Source: Nitrospiria bacterium (GTDB taxonomy: Bacteria > Nitrospirota > Nitrospiria > Nitrospirales > UBA8639). Taken from it: 7,245 nucleotides of DNA. A program made the translations under genes and the position numbers. The notes below the pieces were generated by a model. It was not told where the DNA came from. It searched no databases and saw only the letters and a program-made list of their open reading frames with translations. Shown here one piece after another: positions 5,939-7,245 of this stretch (position 1 is the first letter of the stretch; the number at the start of each line of letters is the position of its first letter). The stretch is taken from positions 1-7,245 of the forward strand of contig JAUIKP010000160.1 of the NCBI GenBank assembly GCA_030430725.1. The letters run 5' to 3'.

Positions 5939-7245
5939 ATGGCCAAGCGAACCCGGTCTGGCACCGATAATTCCACCAACATCCCTTCAGAAATCATTCC
6001 CGTTCTGTTGGATGAAACGACGCGGCAACGCTATCTCAATTATGCACTCTCGGTGATTACCTCTCGGGCCCTTCCGGATATCCGGGATGGATTGAAACCG
6101 GTGCAGCGGCGCATTTTATTTTCGATGTTTCACAATCATCGCCTCGTGCCTGACCGCCCACCCATCAAGAGTGCCAAAGTGGTGGGGTCCGTTATCGGTG
6201 AATGGCATCCGCATGGGGACGCAGCGGTCTATGACGCGATGGCTCGCATGGCCCAGCCCTGGTCATTGCGCAACACCCTGGTGGATGGCCATGGAAATTT
6301 CGGCAGCCAGGACGGTGACCGTCCCGCCGCCTATCGCTATACCGAAGCCCGTCTGACACCCCTCGCACTCGAACTGCTGAATGAACTGAATAAAAACACG
6401 GTCGACTTCCAACCCAATTACGACGGCAAAGCCGAAGAACCGCTGGTACTTCCCGCCCGCTTTCCCAATCTGCTGGTGAATGGCTCGACAGGCATTGCGG
6501 TGGGCATGGCCACCAATATCCCTCCTCATAATTTAGGAGAAGTCATCGAGGCCGCGATCGCCCTGATTGCGAAACGAAATGCCTCGATTTCCGATCTCAT
6601 GAAATACCTGAAAGGCCCGGACTTCCCGACCGGCGGCGAAATCTTGAACAACAAAGCTGAAATCCGGGAAATGTATGAGACCGGACAGGGGTCGATCCGG
6701 CTTCGCGGAGAATATGAAGTCAAAGCCTTGAATCACGGGAAATCAGCCATTCTCATTACATCCATTCCCTTTGCCGTCGATAAGTCCACGATTGTGGAAC
6801 GGATCGGCGAATTAATCATCACCAAAAAGGTTCCGCAATTGGTGGATGTCCGGGATGAGTCCACAACCAAAGTTCAAATCGCGCTTGAGACACAAAAAGA
6901 TGCCGATCCCCATCTGGCCATGGCCTATCTCTTTAAACATACGCCGCTGCAGAATAATTTTTCCGTTAATTTGACGTGCCTGGTTCCGGTACCGGGATCG
7001 ACCGTGGCCCGTCCTGACTGCCTGAACCTCAAGCAGATGCTGGAACAGTTCATCGACTTTCGGTTTGTCACCGTCAAGCGAAGATTCAGCTATGATTTGC
7101 AAGTCCTGGAAAAGCGCATCCATATCCTGAATGGATTTAAACGTATTTTCGACGCGCTGGATCAGGTGCTCAAGATCATCCGGCAAAGTGAGGGTAAAGC
7201 CGATTCGGCCAATAAACTCCAACAACGATTCGGACTGGAACCCAT
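5939..7245 (+). CDS. Type IIA DNA topoisomerase subunit A (ParC/GyrA type), N-terminal part
   Basis: Breakage-reunion subunit of DNA gyrase or topoisomerase IV, which cuts and rejoins both DNA strands to change supercoiling or decatenate chromosomes. The 435 residues in view cover the winged-helix and tower regions. The active-site pair Arg133-Tyr134 lies in [10 protein letters not shown], matching E. coli GyrA Arg121-Tyr122. [12 protein letters not shown] (90-101) is the quinolone-determining region, and the [14 protein letters not shown] motif (185-198) is intact. At the GyrA Ser83 position there is Ala95; Asp99 matches Asp87. The PAAYRYTE wording (AAM in most gyrases) and the NLTCLVP and RQSEGKAD segments remind me of ParC-like paralogues annotated topoisomerase IV subunit A, but the C-terminal domain with or without a GyrA box is outside the window, so I give no symbol. 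The partner B subunit is not adjacent on the upstream side. Confidence 0.93.
   Translation, partial: MAKRTRSGTDNSTNIPSEIIPVLLDETTRQRYLNYALSVITSRALPDIRDGLKPVQRRILFSMFHNHRLVPDRPPIKSAKVVGSVIGEWHPHGDAAVYDAMARMAQPWSLRNTLVDGHGNFGSQDGDRPAAYRYTEARLTPLALELLNELNKNTVDFQPNYDGKAEEPLVLPARFPNLLVNGSTGIAVGMATNIPPHNLGEVIEAAIALIAKRNASISDLMKYLKGPDFPTGGEILNNKAEIREMYETGQGSIRLRGEYEVKALNHGKSAILITSIPFAVDKSTIVERIGELIITKKVPQLVDVRDESTTKVQIALETQKDADPHLAMAYLFKHTPLQNNFSVNLTCLVPVPGSTVARPDCLNLKQMLEQFIDFRFVTVKRRFSYDLQVLEKRIHILNGFKRIFDALDQVLKIIRQSEGKADSANKLQQRFGLEP

Overview
The window looks like chromosomal DNA of a Nitrospirota bacterium, most likely a Nitrospira relative. This placement is tentative. It rests on roughly 50-55 % GC by eye, on housekeeping genes typical of a free-living Gram-negative cell (mreB, a periplasmic sugar dehydrogenase, a LytM-type peptidase, a type IIA topoisomerase A subunit), and on an intergenic repeat at about 635-902 whose right end resembles repeats I remember from Nitrospira genomes. 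No search was run.

Layout. 1-295 (minus): start of a hypothetical protein that runs off the left edge. 296-1174: no confident gene; it holds a coding-like fragment (429-about 600, minus), a structured palindromic repeat (about 635-902) and a weak terminator (1124-1160). 1175-1626 (minus): two small zinc-ribbon-like genes in one short operon, each with a clear ribosome binding site and a candidate promoter upstream. 1771-2910 (plus): an exported glucose/sorbosone dehydrogenase family protein. 2918-3946 (minus): mreB, converging on the dehydrogenase with only 7 bp between the stop codons. 3947-4418: the divergent control region between mreB and the peptidase gene, with a candidate promoter in each direction, two strong hairpins and a possible 12-codon ORF. 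4419-5855 (plus): membrane-anchored M23 (LytM) metallopeptidase. 5939-7245 (plus, incomplete): ParC/GyrA-type topoisomerase subunit.

Functional links are limited. mreB and the divergent M23 peptidase both concern cell-wall growth and share a control region, so coordinated regulation is possible. The topoisomerase gene follows the peptidase on the same strand after 83 bp and could be read from the same transcript. The dehydrogenase and the zinc-ribbon pair diverge from a shared upstream region but have no evident functional connection.

I found no CRISPR array, integrase, toxin-antitoxin pair, tRNA, rRNA or other novel multi-gene system. The parts most worth a second look are the repeat with the coding fragment beside it, the mreB leader hairpin that coincides with its predicted transcription start, and the two-gene zinc-ribbon operon.
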